A stretch of 64,000 nucleotides of DNA from Pseudomonas bubulae (GCF_037023725.1 NZ_CP146077.1:2827001-2891000), one strand, 5' to 3'. Shown: positions 8,960 through 17,628, counted from the first letter of the stretch. Notes: a model not told the origin generated them from the letters alone. Made by a program: numbers and translations.

Positions 8960-9691
8960 TTAAAGCTTCACCGTCTCCAGCAACCCGGCCGGGCCAACCA
9001 TGGCGTAGTTGTAGCCAGGGCCGGACCAGTACTGGGCCTGCAGTTCGCCATCCTGGCGGTTACCCCGTGGCAACAGGCTGTTGTGTGGCCCAGGCGGACG
9101 GATATAGAAGCTGATCTGGCGCCCTTGCCGATCCTGGTATAACACCATCGCTGCGCCGCCCTGGTCGGTGGTCAGCAGGCGACTGCTCACCGGTCTGAAG
9201 CCTGCGCCCGTCAGATCCGGCAAGCGTTCGGCGTGGCTGAAGTAACGGTCAACCCAACCTTGCATCTCGCTGCTTTGCACGACGTTATAGTCCGCGGGCA
9301 AAAAACCCTGCTCGGCAAACATGCGATGAGCTGCCAGGGCGTCGCTCATGGGCAGGCTGCCAGGCTGGATGATTTGTCGGGCTTGCCAGCCCCCCAGCCC
9401 ACCCACACTCACGGCAATCAGCAGCACCGCCGCACTGGCCCAGTGGCGCCGTGATTGTCGGCGCTGGCGCTGGCGCAGGGCCGTCGGGTCAAGTGCCGGG
9501 TTGGCCGGTTGCAGCAAGTCTTGGTTCAACGCAGAGCGCAGGTTCTGTGCATCGCGCTGCCAGGCTTCGACCTGGGCGGCGATAGGCGGGTTGGCTTGCA
9601 GATAAAGCTCAACTTGATGGCGTTGAGCATCGCTGAGCGCGTGATCGACGTAAGCATGAAGATCGCGCTCGCTGGGCGGGATGCTGATCAT
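8960..9691 (-). CDS. Membrane anti-sigma factor of the adjacent ECF sigma
   Basis: A 243-residue single-span protein. Residues 1-80 form a cytoplasmic helical domain of the anti-sigma type (SERDLHAYVDHALSDAQRHQ) without the His/Cys zinc motif of ZAS domains. A membrane helix follows near 84-105 (WASAAVLLIAVSVGGLGGW), then a periplasmic domain of about 135 residues. It is expected to hold the ECF sigma inactive until an envelope signal arrives. The ATG at 9691 overlaps the sigma stop codon as ATGA, with GGAG about 7 bases upstream, so the pair is translationally coupled. What the periplasmic domain senses is not visible; the divergent peroxidase operon suggests an oxidative signal. Confidence 0.85.
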   Translation of the reverse strand: MISIPPSERDLHAYVDHALSDAQRHQVELYLQANPPIAAQVEAWQRDAQNLRSALNQDLLQPANPALDPTALRQRQRRQSRRHWASAAVLLIAVSVGGLGGWQARQIIQPGSLPMSDALAAHRMFAEQGFLPADYNVVQSSEMQGWVDRYFSHAERLPDLTGAGFRPVSSRLLTTDQGGAAMVLYQDRQGRQISFYIRPPGPHNSLLPRGNRQDGELQAQYWSGPGYNYAMVGPAGLLETVKL

Positions 9692-10194
9692 TTGAGTCTC
9701 CGCAGGGCAGGGCGGGTGATTTCGCCCTCGCTGAGTTGGCGCAAGGCGTTGCGCGCTCTGGACAGGCGCGACATGACGGTGCCGATCGGCACGTCGAGTA
9801 TTTCGGCCACTTGTTTGTAGCTCAAACCCTCCACCGACACCCACAACAGCAGGGCGCGCTGTTCGGTGGCCAATTGGTCGAAGGCTTCGAGTGTCGATTG
9901 GGCAAGTACCGTGCGCTCAGTCGAAGGCTGGGTGTCATCGCGGCCGGTAAAAAATTCCAGCATGCGCGCATAGCGCCGTGACCGCCGGTGGTTGTCGACA
10001 AACTGGCGATACAGGATGGTGAACAGCCAGGCGCGCAAGTCACCGTCAGGGCGTTTATCGGCAACGCTGCCGAGGGCTCGCTCCAGGCAGTTTTGCACCA
10101 GGTCGTCGGCATTGCTGGCATGACGGGTCAGCGACAGGGCGAAGCGCCGCAGGCGCGGGATCAGTTCACGCAGTTGCTCATCAAGTGAGGTCAT
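9688..10194 (-). CDS. ECF RNA polymerase sigma factor
   Basis: A 168-residue two-domain sigma-70 family protein. Region 2 is seen in ASNADDLVQNCLERAL and LRAWLFTILYRQFVDNHRR. Region 4 is the helix-turn-helix YKQVAEILDVPIGTVMSRLS. The ATG at 10194 is preferred over an in-frame TTG at 10227, because the TTG falls inside or before the -10 box of the promoter predicted for this gene. It is followed by its anti-sigma factor with a 4-base overlap. The divergent peroxidase operon carries the same promoter pattern, so it is the likely target, and autoregulation is likely. Confidence 0.9.
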   Translation of the reverse strand: MTSLDEQLRELIPRLRRFALSLTRHASNADDLVQNCLERALGSVADKRPDGDLRAWLFTILYRQFVDNHRRSRRYARMLEFFTGRDDTQPSTERTVLAQSTLEAFDQLATEQRALLLWVSVEGLSYKQVAEILDVPIGTVMSRLSRARNALRQLSEGEITRPALRRLK

Positions 10195-10227
10195 CGTCTG
10201 GCCAAATGACTGGGTGGGTGCAGGCAA

Positions 10228-10252
10228 GACGTTCAGGATGAGGCCTTATTCC
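10228..10252 (-). promoter_or_regulatory. Putative ECF-type promoter of the sigma gene
   Basis: Reading the minus strand, GGAATAAGG is followed after 12 bases by CGTC, the classic look of an ECF -35/-10 pair. The same GGAATAAGG-N12-CGTC pattern stands in front of the divergent peroxidase operon, which argues against chance. Transcription would start near 10221, upstream of the chosen ATG. Confidence 0.65.
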
Positions 10253-10286
10253 CGGTGTTGTCGAAAAAAATTAATCGTTCATGGCT

Positions 10287-10314
10287 GGAATAAGGTTTTG
10301 CGGCCTGCGTCCTA
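10287..10314 (+). promoter_or_regulatory. Putative ECF-type promoter of the peroxidase operon
   Basis: GGAATAAGG at 10287-10295 and CGTC at 10308-10311, spaced by 12 bases, match the box on the opposite strand in sequence and spacing. A start near 10320 would leave a leader of about 36 bases carrying the GGAG ribosome site. Confidence 0.65.
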
Positions 10315-10355
10315 TAGGTCATTCACCTCACGGTCCTGTGGCCCCGGAGTTTTAT

Positions 10356-11438
10356 ATGGTCGATCAATTGCCGCCTGTGCGGCCCGCCACACCCCCCTTG
10401 AGTCCTGCCAGTGTGCTGTTGCGCCTGGCGGGCATCGGAGGGGTGGTGGCGGTCATTCTCGGCGGGTTCTATTACGTCAACGGCACGCTGGACCCGCAGC
10501 GGTTGAGCCCCGGCAAGCTGGTCAATGCGCTGGAACACAATAACGGCGTGCATCCGGGTTACCGGCGTAACCATGCCAAGGGCCTGTGCGTGGCGGGTTA
10601 TTTTGAGGGCAGTGGTGCTGCGCAGGGGTTGTCTACCGCGCAGGTATTCGGTACCGGGCGTACGCCGGTGGTCGGGCGCTTTGCCTTGCCCAGTGGCAAC
10701 CCCTATGCCCCCGACAGCAGTGTGCCGATCCGCAGTTTTGCCCTGCGCTTTACCCAGGCCAATGGTCAGCAATGGCGTACAGGGATGAACAGCATGCCGG
10801 TGTTCCCGGTGGGCACGCCTGAGGCGTTCTACCAGATGCTGCAAGCCGGTGCCCCAGAAGCGGCCACGGGCAAGCCTGCGCCCGGTGCCATGCCGGCGTT
10901 TTTTGCCGCGCACCCGGAAACGGCGGCCTTTTTGCAATGGGTCAAAACCGCGAAACCCTCGGCCAGCTATGCCACCGAGAGCTATAACGGGATCAATGCG
11001 TTTTATCTGGTCAACGCAGCCGGGCAGCGGCAGGCGGTGCGCTGGGGTGTGGTGCCGTTGGGGCAGGACGCGCCGGGTGCTGCGGCGCCCGACGATGCCG
11101 ATTATCTGGAGCAGGATCTGGATAAACGCCTAGCGGCGGGGCCTTTGAAATGGCAGTTCAACCTGACATTGGCCGAGGCGGGTGACCCGACCACTGATGC
11201 CAGCAAGGCCTGGCCAGCGGGGCGCAAGGTGGTGGATGCAGGCACCCTGGTACTGGTTAAGGCCCAGGCGCAGAACGACGGCGAATGCCGCGATATCAAT
11301 TACGATCCGCTGATTTTGCCCAGTGGCATAGAGGGCTCGGCTGACCCCTTGCTGGCGGCGCGCTCGGCGGCCTATGCCAGTTCCTATGTACGACGCACCA
11401 GCGAAGTTGACCAGCTACCCAAGGAGACACGGCCATGA
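10356..11438 (+). CDS. Membrane-anchored catalase-like peroxidase (SrpA type)
   Basis: A 360-residue small heme peroxidase of the catalase superfamily, shorter than a true catalase (about 480 or more). Residues 22-42 form one N-terminal membrane helix, placing the catalytic domain in the periplasm. The distal His is H73 in RRNHAKG, and the proximal heme ligand should be Y340 in the RxxxY pattern RSAAY. Family members usually use peroxides with organic reductants. The ATG at 10356 has GGAG 6 bases upstream; the longer frame from 10281 would begin upstream of the predicted transcription start. The stop overlaps the cytochrome b561 ATG, so electrons from the membrane quinol pool may reach this peroxidase through b561; that is an inference. 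Confidence 0.88.
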   Translation: MVDQLPPVRPATPPLSPASVLLRLAGIGGVVAVILGGFYYVNGTLDPQRLSPGKLVNALEHNNGVHPGYRRNHAKGLCVAGYFEGSGAAQGLSTAQVFGTGRTPVVGRFALPSGNPYAPDSSVPIRSFALRFTQANGQQWRTGMNSMPVFPVGTPEAFYQMLQAGAPEAATGKPAPGAMPAFFAAHPETAAFLQWVKTAKPSASYATESYNGINAFYLVNAAGQRQAVRWGVVPLGQDAPGAAAPDDADYLEQDLDKRLAAGPLKWQFNLTLAEAGDPTTDASKAWPAGRKVVDAGTLVLVKAQAQNDGECRDINYDPLILPSGIEGSADPLLAARSAAYASSYVRRTSEVDQLPKETRP

Positions 11439-11977
11439 GCGCACCCACTAAGCATTTCGCCCCGGTGGCGCGCCTGCTGCACTGGCTGATGGCGCTGATG
11501 ATTATTGCCATGCTGTTTATCGGGGCAGGTATGGCGGCTTCGGTGTCGCAGCGGCATGAATGGCTGCTCAATCTGCACAAGCCCTTGGGTATCGCCATCC
11601 TGTTGCTGGTGGTGGTGCGCCTGTTTGTGCGTTTTGCTACCCGCCAGCCGCCGTTGCCTGCAGATCTGCCTGGGGTACAGGTGCTGGCTGCCAAGCTGTC
11701 CCATCTGTTGCTGTATGCCTTGATGCTGGTGTTGCCGCTGGTGGGCTGGGCGATGATTTCGGCAGCGGGGGATCCGGTCATGCTGGGCGGTTCATTGCAG
11801 TTGCCGGGTATTCTGCCGGCTGATCCCAGGGTGTTTGCATCGTTGCGCAAAGCGCATACGTTTCTGGCTTATTTGCTGTTTTTTACCGTCCTGGCCCATT
11901 TGGCAGCGGCGCTGTTTCATGGCTGGGTGAGGCGCGACGGGGTGTTGCAGAGCATGGTGCGGGGCAAGCAGGGTTGA
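11435..11977 (+). CDS. Cytochrome b561 family protein
   Basis: A 180-residue inner-membrane di-heme protein with four predicted helices, near residues 12-34, 46-66, 85-106 and 145-165. Candidate heme ligands are His in RLLHWLMALM, LNLHKPLG, LSHLLLYALM and LAHLAAALFHGW. The usual role is moving electrons from quinol to a periplasmic acceptor. The ATG overlaps the peroxidase stop codon (ATGA) and AAGGAGA precedes it, so the two proteins are made together. It is probably under ECF sigma control with its partner. Confidence 0.9.
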   Translation: MSAPTKHFAPVARLLHWLMALMIIAMLFIGAGMAASVSQRHEWLLNLHKPLGIAILLLVVVRLFVRFATRQPPLPADLPGVQVLAAKLSHLLLYALMLVLPLVGWAMISAAGDPVMLGGSLQLPGILPADPRVFASLRKAHTFLAYLLFFTVLAHLAAALFHGWVRRDGVLQSMVRGKQG

Positions 11978-11983
11978 GCCTGA

Positions 11984-12107
11984 GTCAAAAGCCCCTCACC
12001 CCAACCCTCTCCCGGAGGGAGAGGGAGCTGATTATCAGTGGTCTTGAAGTCGCGTGTGCTCAGTCCCCTCTCCCTCCGGGAGAGGGCTAGAGTGAGGGGC
12101 TTTTGAC
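11984..12107. repeat. Long REP-type inverted repeat overlapping the gst 3' end
   Basis: A left arm starting GTCAAAAGCCCCTCACC and a right arm ending GTGAGGGGCTTTTGAC enclose two CCCTCTCCC/GGGAGAGGG palindromes. It lies between converging genes. The right arm supplies the last codons and stop of the gst gene. A related single palindrome occurs near 34.66 kb. Confidence 0.85.
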
Positions 12108-12683
12108 CATCGCCGAAGCAAACAGGTCAGAAGCCAGAAACCGCTCCAGCCAGGTATTCAAGTGCGGCAAGGGCGCCTGCGCAAACCACTCGCGATCGAC
12201 ATGGGCAAACTGTCGAACAAAGGGCGCCAGAGCCACATCGGCAAGACCCAGCGCAGACCCTGCAAGGTACGGCGTGTGCGCCAGCACATCTTCCAGCCGC
12301 TGCAAATACTCGACACCCTGAGCCCGGTAATGCTCCATCGGATGCTCCGGATAGCGAATGGCGTATTTGTAGCGATCCAGAAGTACCTTGAACACGCTGT
12401 CATTCGCCTCGATCAGCCCCCTGTGATCCGCTTGCAACCAGTTGTCCGGGTCATGTTGGCCCAGCGCCCAGAGCATGATCTCCAGACTTTGTTCGATTAC
12501 CCGACCATCAGCACAGACCAGCACCGGCACCGTGCCCTTGGGCGAGGCCGCGAGCATTTCGGCCGGCTTGGCCTTGAGGCTGACCTCGACGATCGATAAC
12601 GGCACGCCGCTGTAACGCAAGGCCATGCGGGCCCGCATGGCATAGGGGCAGCGGCGGAAGGAATAAAGCAGGTGCCGGTTCAT
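12087..12683 (-). CDS. Glutathione S-transferase
   Basis: A 198-residue cytoplasmic thioredoxin-fold transferase. The N-terminal domain carries CPYA with candidate catalytic C12 (SFRRCPYAMRARMAL), the cis-Pro region KGTVPVLV and the glutathione-binding Glu-Ser of VIEQSLEI. The C-terminal half is the helical GST domain. The Cys-type site suggests a thiol-transferase or dehydroascorbate-reductase-like activity rather than xenobiotic conjugation. The start overlaps the sbcC stop, so it is probably the last gene of an sbcD-sbcC-gst unit. Its final residues VKSPSL and the TAG stop lie inside a REP repeat arm, so the natural C-terminus may have been altered by the repeat. Confidence 0.9.
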   Translation of the reverse strand: MNRHLLYSFRRCPYAMRARMALRYSGVPLSIVEVSLKAKPAEMLAASPKGTVPVLVCADGRVIEQSLEIMLWALGQHDPDNWLQADHRGLIEANDSVFKVLLDRYKYAIRYPEHPMEHYRAQGVEYLQRLEDVLAHTPYLAGSALGLADVALAPFVRQFAHVDREWFAQAPLPHLNTWLERFLASDLFASAMVKSPSL

Positions 12684-15600
12684 TTCACCTCCACGGTGCT
12701 CAAGCCGTTGCCCTGGCGCTGCACCTGGATTTGCACCGGGATGCGTTCATGCATTTCCTGCACATGGGAAATCACCCCCACCTTGCGCCCCTGGGCCTGC
12801 AGGCCGTCCAGGGCGTCCATGGCCAGTTGCAGTGATTCGGGGTCGAGGCTGCCAAAGCCTTCGTCGATAAACAGCGATTCGATTTTCAGGGTGCTGGAGG
12901 CCATCGACGCCAGCCCCAGGGCCAGGGCCAGCGACACCAGGAACGTTTCACCCCCCGACAGCGAATGCACCGAGCGCAGCTCGTCGCCCATTTCGGTGTC
13001 CATCACCAGCAGGCCAAGCATGCTGCCGCCACGCTTGAGGCGGTAGCGGCGTACCAACTGGCGCAATTGCGCGTTGGCGTGATGCACCAGCAGGTCGAGG
13101 TTGTAGGCCTGGGCGATCTTGCGGAATTTGTCGCCGCTGCCCGAGCCGATCAGCTCGCTGAGGCGCGCCCAGCGTTGCCATTCGCTGTCGGCTTGGGCGA
13201 TACGTTGCCCAAGCGCTTGATTGACGTCCTGGCGTCTCTGGTCTTCTGCCTGTTGTGCGCGCAGTTCGGCGATCTGCTGTTCGCTGGCGCTGATCAGCGC
13301 AGTGAGTTCGGCCAGTGCCTGGTTGAGGGCGTCGGCGTCCAGGTTGCCATTGGCTTGCGCCTGGTGTTGGGCCAGGCGCTGTTCGCGCTCCTGCAGCAGT
13401 ACGCGGGCTTGCTCGACGGCTTTTTCGCCGTTTTGCAGTTGCTGACGCAGTTCGCGCACCTGTGTGTCGTCGTAACTGAGCAACTGTTGCAGTTCGTTGT
13501 CATCAAGTTCGCTGTGTAGCGCGCGCCATTCGCTGAGCCGGGCGCTCAGGTTGGCGTGTTCCTGCTGCAAGGCCTGCAGGCGCTCCTGGCCGGATTTGAG
13601 CTCGGCGGCCAGTTGCAGCAACTGGTTGGCGGTGACCTGCAAGGTTTGCCCGGCCTGGGTCTGGACCGTGCGGGCCTGTTCGACAGCCTGCTCCAGGGCC
13701 TGCTGCCACTGTTCGGCGCTGCTGTAGTCACCCAGCAACGCCTTGAGGCTGTGCTGGCTTGCCTGTTGCTGGGCCTTAAGTTCGCTGACGCTGCGCTGCA
13801 GGGCGTCCAGTTCCTTGCTGCGATTGGCTTGCTGATACTGCTCGCGCTCGATGCTGCTGGCCCGCTGCGCCTGCTCCGCCTGTTCGTCGCGCTGCTGATC
13901 GAGTTGGGCCACTCGCTCAGCCACTTGCTGGTCGAGGCTTATAAAGCAGGCGGATGCGTTGTCGCGCAGGGCATTGAGGGTGGCCGGTGGCAGCAGGCTG
14001 GCAAATTCGCGCAGCTCGTCCTCAAGGCGCTGGCTGTCGGCATTGAGGTGTAATTGCTGCTCTGCCAGATGTTGGCCAGCGAGCTGGCTGGTCTCGCTGC
14101 AGCGCTGCACTTGTTGCTGCAGGTGGGCCGCTTCCTTTTGCAGGCCAAGCAGGACGTTCTGACGCTGCTCGTCCTGGTTGATGCTGTGCTGCAACTGGTT
14201 CAGGCGCAGGGTCAGCCATTGTGCGCGCTTGTCCGGGTCCTGGGCCTGCCACTGTTGATGCAGTGGATGCGCTTCAAGGCTCGGCGCGAGGGCCTGTTGT
14301 TCTTCAATGAGGTGTTGATGTTGCACACGCAGTTCCTGGATCTGCGCTTTCATTGCGCTGAATTTATCGCGCAACTGATCCAGTGTTTCTTTAAGCCCGT
14401 CTACGGTTTGACGGGCGTTGGTTTCTTCCCGTTCATCGTGGCGGGACAAGCTGTGCAACAAGGCTTCGGGCTGGTGGTAGGGGTGTTCGTGGCTGCCGCA
14501 TACCGGGCAGGGCTGATCGTCCTGCAGTTGTTCGCGCAGCTCTTCAACGCTGGCGCTACGGGCCAGGCGCTGGCGCTCCAGTAGCTGGCGGGTGATTTGC
14601 AGGGCTTGCTCGGCAGCCTCGTACTGACTTTTGGTCTGGTTGCCTTGCTCGACCAATGTTTCGCGCTCGGCGTGCAGTGCCTGCAGTTTGGTGTGTAACG
14701 CCAGCAGGCGATTGTCGAGGGTCTGCCGGGTGCTGCTCAGGCGTTGCAGCTCTTCAAAGGCGCGCTGCTGCTGGCGGTTGTCCTGGAGCAGGCTGCCCAG
14801 GGTCTGGATTTGCTCGTTGACCGCATGGGGCTCGGCGCCTGCTTCCTGGAACAGGATTTCCAGGCTGTTGCGCAGCTCGGTCAGTTGTTGCGTGGCCTGC
14901 TGGGCGCGTTGTTCAAGGCCGGGCAGTTCCTTGCGCCCGGTAGTGAGGTTATTGCTCAGCCGCACCAAGTGTTGCAGCCGGGGGCGATAGGCGTCCCAGG
15001 CGCTGGCCAGTGGCGCCAGTTCGCGGCTGTGTTCGAGTTGTGTGGCTATGTGCGCCAGGCGTTCGGTGCCTTGCTGCTGGCGCTCAAGCAGGGCATTGAG
15101 TGCCTGCTGGCCTGTGCTGCAGGCCTGTTCAGCCTGCTGCTGGAGGGCTTGTTGGGTGCTCAGCGCCTGGGTCAGGCGATCGAAGTTGGCTTGTTCCAGC
15201 AGGGCTTGCTGGACCTGCGGTGCGGCTTCCCGTTGCTGCGTCTGTGCCTGGGTTGCCGCCAGCGTGGCGCTTTGCACCTGGGCTTGCAGCTGGACCTGGC
15301 GCTGGCTCAGTTCGGTCTGTTGCTGCAGCTGGGCGCCGATGTGCTCGGCCAGCGGGTTCAGTTGCCCATTTAGCTCGGCAAGGCGGGCAAATTGATGCCG
15401 TTGCGGCGCCAGTTGCTCAAGCAGATGCAGGGTCTGGCGCTGTCCGGCCTGGCTGTCGAACAGGGTTTGTGCCTGTTGCAGTTGCTCGACCGCGCTCTGG
15501 CGCTGTGCTTGCAGTTCGACCTGGGTGTTGAGCCAGGTCTGTTGCAGCTCTAGCTGTTTGAGCTGGCCCTGCCGGTTTTTCAGCTGTTGCTGCGCTTCGT

Positions 15601-16321
15601 TGAACTGTCGGTCCAGTTCGGCACGGGCTTCGGGTTCCAGGGGGGTAATGCCCACAGCCTGGTCTTTGAGTTGCTTGAGCGCTTCCCGGGCTTCTTTGGC
15701 CTTGTCGAAGGCACGTTTGCCCAGGCGCGTATAAAGGGCCGTGTCGGTGAGCTTTTCCAGCAGTTCACTGCGCTCGTTGTCATCGGCCTTGAGAAAGGCG
15801 CTGAATTCGCTTTGCGCCAGCATCACCGCACGGGTGAACTGTTCGAAGTTCAAGCCCAGGCGCGCTTCGAGCTGGACTTTGTAATCGCCTTTCTGGCTGG
15901 CCAGCAATTGATCGCTGTCCAGGTCGCGCAGGCTCTGGCGGCTGGCCTGCAGCTTGCCGGTGGCCTTCTCGCGGGCGCGGTTGGCTTCCCAGCGGGCGCG
16001 GTAGCGGCGCCCGTCGATACCGACAAAATCCACTTCGGCATAGCCTTCACCGGTGCCGCGGCGCAGCAGGGTGCGCGGGTCGCCGGTGGCGATTTCACCG
16101 TCGGCATCCGGCACTTTGGCATCGCGACCGGTGTTGTTCAGCCGTGGCACGGCGCCAAACAGGGCCAGGCACAGGGCGTCGAGCAGGGTGCTTTTACCGG
16201 CGCCGGTGGGGCCGGTAATGGCGAACAGGCCGGCACTGGCCAAAGGTTCGGCGGTAAAGTCCAGTTCAAAGGGGCCCGCCAGGGAGGCAAGGTTTTTCAG
16301 GCGAATGGCGAGGATTTTCAT
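12680..16321 (-). CDS. sbcC: Exonuclease SbcC (Rad50-like ATPase)
   Basis: A 1213-residue SMC-like ATPase that partners SbcD to cut DNA hairpins and process double-strand ends. The Walker A motif is at residues 37-45 (GPTGAGKST). Two very long Gln/Leu-rich coiled coils flank a zinc hook, CPVC followed by GSHEHPYH, near the middle. The C-terminal lobe has the ABC signature LSGGETFLVSLALALG and Walker B LFIDEGFGSLD. The length is slightly above E. coli SbcC (1048), mainly from longer coils. The start codon overlaps the sbcD stop (ATGA). The abundance of REP hairpins in this genome gives the enzyme obvious substrates. Confidence 0.96.
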   Translation of the reverse strand: MKILAIRLKNLASLAGPFELDFTAEPLASAGLFAITGPTGAGKSTLLDALCLALFGAVPRLNNTGRDAKVPDADGEIATGDPRTLLRRGTGEGYAEVDFVGIDGRRYRARWEANRAREKATGKLQASRQSLRDLDSDQLLASQKGDYKVQLEARLGLNFEQFTRAVMLAQSEFSAFLKADDNERSELLEKLTDTALYTRLGKRAFDKAKEAREALKQLKDQAVGITPLEPEARAELDRQFNEAQQQLKNRQGQLKQLELQQTWLNTQVELQAQRQSAVEQLQQAQTLFDSQAGQRQTLHLLEQLAPQRHQFARLAELNGQLNPLAEHIGAQLQQQTELSQRQVQLQAQVQSATLAATQAQTQQREAAPQVQQALLEQANFDRLTQALSTQQALQQQAEQACSTGQQALNALLERQQQGTERLAHIATQLEHSRELAPLASAWDAYRPRLQHLVRLSNNLTTGRKELPGLEQRAQQATQQLTELRNSLEILFQEAGAEPHAVNEQIQTLGSLLQDNRQQQRAFEELQRLSSTRQTLDNRLLALHTKLQALHAERETLVEQGNQTKSQYEAAEQALQITRQLLERQRLARSASVEELREQLQDDQPCPVCGSHEHPYHQPEALLHSLSRHDEREETNARQTVDGLKETLDQLRDKFSAMKAQIQELRVQHQHLIEEQQALAPSLEAHPLHQQWQAQDPDKRAQWLTLRLNQLQHSINQDEQRQNVLLGLQKEAAHLQQQVQRCSETSQLAGQHLAEQQLHLNADSQRLEDELREFASLLPPATLNALRDNASACFISLDQQVAERVAQLDQQRDEQAEQAQRASSIEREQYQQANRSKELDALQRSVSELKAQQQASQHSLKALLGDYSSAEQWQQALEQAVEQARTVQTQAGQTLQVTANQLLQLAAELKSGQERLQALQQEHANLSARLSEWRALHSELDDNELQQLLSYDDTQVRELRQQLQNGEKAVEQARVLLQEREQRLAQHQAQANGNLDADALNQALAELTALISASEQQIAELRAQQAEDQRRQDVNQALGQRIAQADSEWQRWARLSELIGSGSGDKFRKIAQAYNLDLLVHHANAQLRQLVRRYRLKRGGSMLGLLVMDTEMGDELRSVHSLSGGETFLVSLALALGLASMASSTLKIESLFIDEGFGSLDPESLQLAMDALDGLQAQGRKVGVISHVQEMHERIPVQIQVQRQGNGLSTVEVK

Positions 16322-17562
16322 GGCTGTTCACCTTCTAGCTGTACTTCCTGCAGCAATACGGCAAAGTCCTTGAGGGTCTGTTCGTCGACTTCGCTGCCGT
16401 AGCTTTCCTGCCAGGCGCGGCTGAACAGTTCCTGGGGGGTGAGCTGGTCGAGTTCGATCAGGCGGGTGGCATCGTCATCGCCGTGGCGGCTGCCGCTGCC
16501 GGCATAGTCGGCGGCGATGCGCACCAGGCGTACGGACTTGCCCTGCAGCGCGGTTTCGATCTGCTGGCGTAAATCGGGCTGCGGTTCGTCGAGGGTGACC
16601 CGCACTTCGAGCCAGGGCTGGCGCTGGGTATCGGCGAGCAGGTCGATATCAGGCAGTGCGGCCAGGTGGGTGAGGATTTCAGCCAGTGGCAGCGGGCCAA
16701 TGCGTTGCAGGTTGACGGCGCGGGGAATCAACAGCGGCTCAACGCTGACCAGGGTTTCGCCTTTGAGGGTGACATCGAGGATCTGGTGCTGATAGCCAAT
16801 TTCCGAGAAGGACAACGGGATCGGCGAGCCGCAATAGCGGATGCGTTCTTCGCTGTTGACCCGCTGCGGCTTGTGTAAATGGCCCAGGGCCACATAGCTG
16901 ATATCGGGGCCGAAGAGGCTGGCGGGCAGGGCTTCGGCATTGCCGATGATCAGGCTGCGCTCGGAGTCTTCGCTGACCGAGCCGCCCGCCATATGGGCAT
17001 GGCTGATGGCGATCAGGGCCTGGCCCGGCTTGCGTTTGGCGTTGGCGGCTGCGATCAGCCATTCATGCACCTGGCCGATGCCGCGCAGGTAGTCATCGCC
17101 CAGGTGGGCGCCGGTGACTTCGGCGGGGCGCAAAAACGGCAGGGCCAGGCACCAGGCGGCAATTTTGCCCTTGGCATCGGGCAGGGGGATCAGCAGGCGT
17201 TCGGCATCGAGCTGGCCGTCGTCGAGCCACAGCACCCGGCCCAGGGCATGGGTGCGCAGGCGGCGCATCAAGGGGGCGGGCAGTTCGATCCGCGAGCCGG
17301 AGTCGTGGTTGCCGGCAATCATCACGATGGTCAGTTTGGGCTGTTGCTCATGGGCGCTGACGATAAAGTCGTAGAGCCGCTCCTGGGCTTTGACCGGCGG
17401 GTTGACGGTGTCGAAGATATCACCGGCGATCAGCAACACATCGGGCTTGTGTTCTGCCAGCCGGGCCAGTAGCCAGGTGAGAAAACAGGCGTGTTCGAAG
17501 TCGCGGTCCTGGCCGTGGAGGTTTTGCCCCAGGTGCCAGTCGGAAGTGTGAAACAGGCGCAT
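16318..17562 (-). CDS. sbcD: Exonuclease SbcD (Mre11-like nuclease)
   Basis: A 414-residue metallophosphoesterase, nuclease subunit of SbcCD. Metal-binding motifs in order: SDWHLGQ (D8, H10), AGDIFD, AGNHDSGSR, ISHAHMAGG and LGHLHKPQ. The C-terminal third is the SbcC-binding region. The ATG at 17562 starts MRLFHTSDWHLG as in the family; an upstream TTG at 17580 would add six residues. It lies 66 bases after the BatD gene on the same strand, so it may share the upstream transcript or have its own promoter there. Confidence 0.95.
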   Translation of the reverse strand: MRLFHTSDWHLGQNLHGQDRDFEHACFLTWLLARLAEHKPDVLLIAGDIFDTVNPPVKAQERLYDFIVSAHEQQPKLTIVMIAGNHDSGSRIELPAPLMRRLRTHALGRVLWLDDGQLDAERLLIPLPDAKGKIAAWCLALPFLRPAEVTGAHLGDDYLRGIGQVHEWLIAAANAKRKPGQALIAISHAHMAGGSVSEDSERSLIIGNAEALPASLFGPDISYVALGHLHKPQRVNSEERIRYCGSPIPLSFSEIGYQHQILDVTLKGETLVSVEPLLIPRAVNLQRIGPLPLAEILTHLAALPDIDLLADTQRQPWLEVRVTLDEPQPDLRQQIETALQGKSVRLVRIAADYAGSGSRHGDDDATRLIELDQLTPQELFSRAWQESYGSEVDEQTLKDFAVLLQEVQLEGEQP

Positions 17563-17628
17563 GACAGAATCCGTTTTCAAAGGTGCAGGCAGCCCGTTCG
17601 CACAGGCGGTTCAGGGGCTGCCTTGAAT

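Noticed and set aside
10195-10227. TTG at 10227 as sigma-factor start
   Set aside because: It overlaps the predicted -10 box of the gene's own ECF promoter and adds residues before the normal sigma N-terminus.
13221-15531. Several plus-strand frames opposite sbcC with Cys- or Leu-rich translations
   Set aside because: They mirror the Gln/Leu-rich coiled coil of SbcC read on the other strand; no independent coding evidence.
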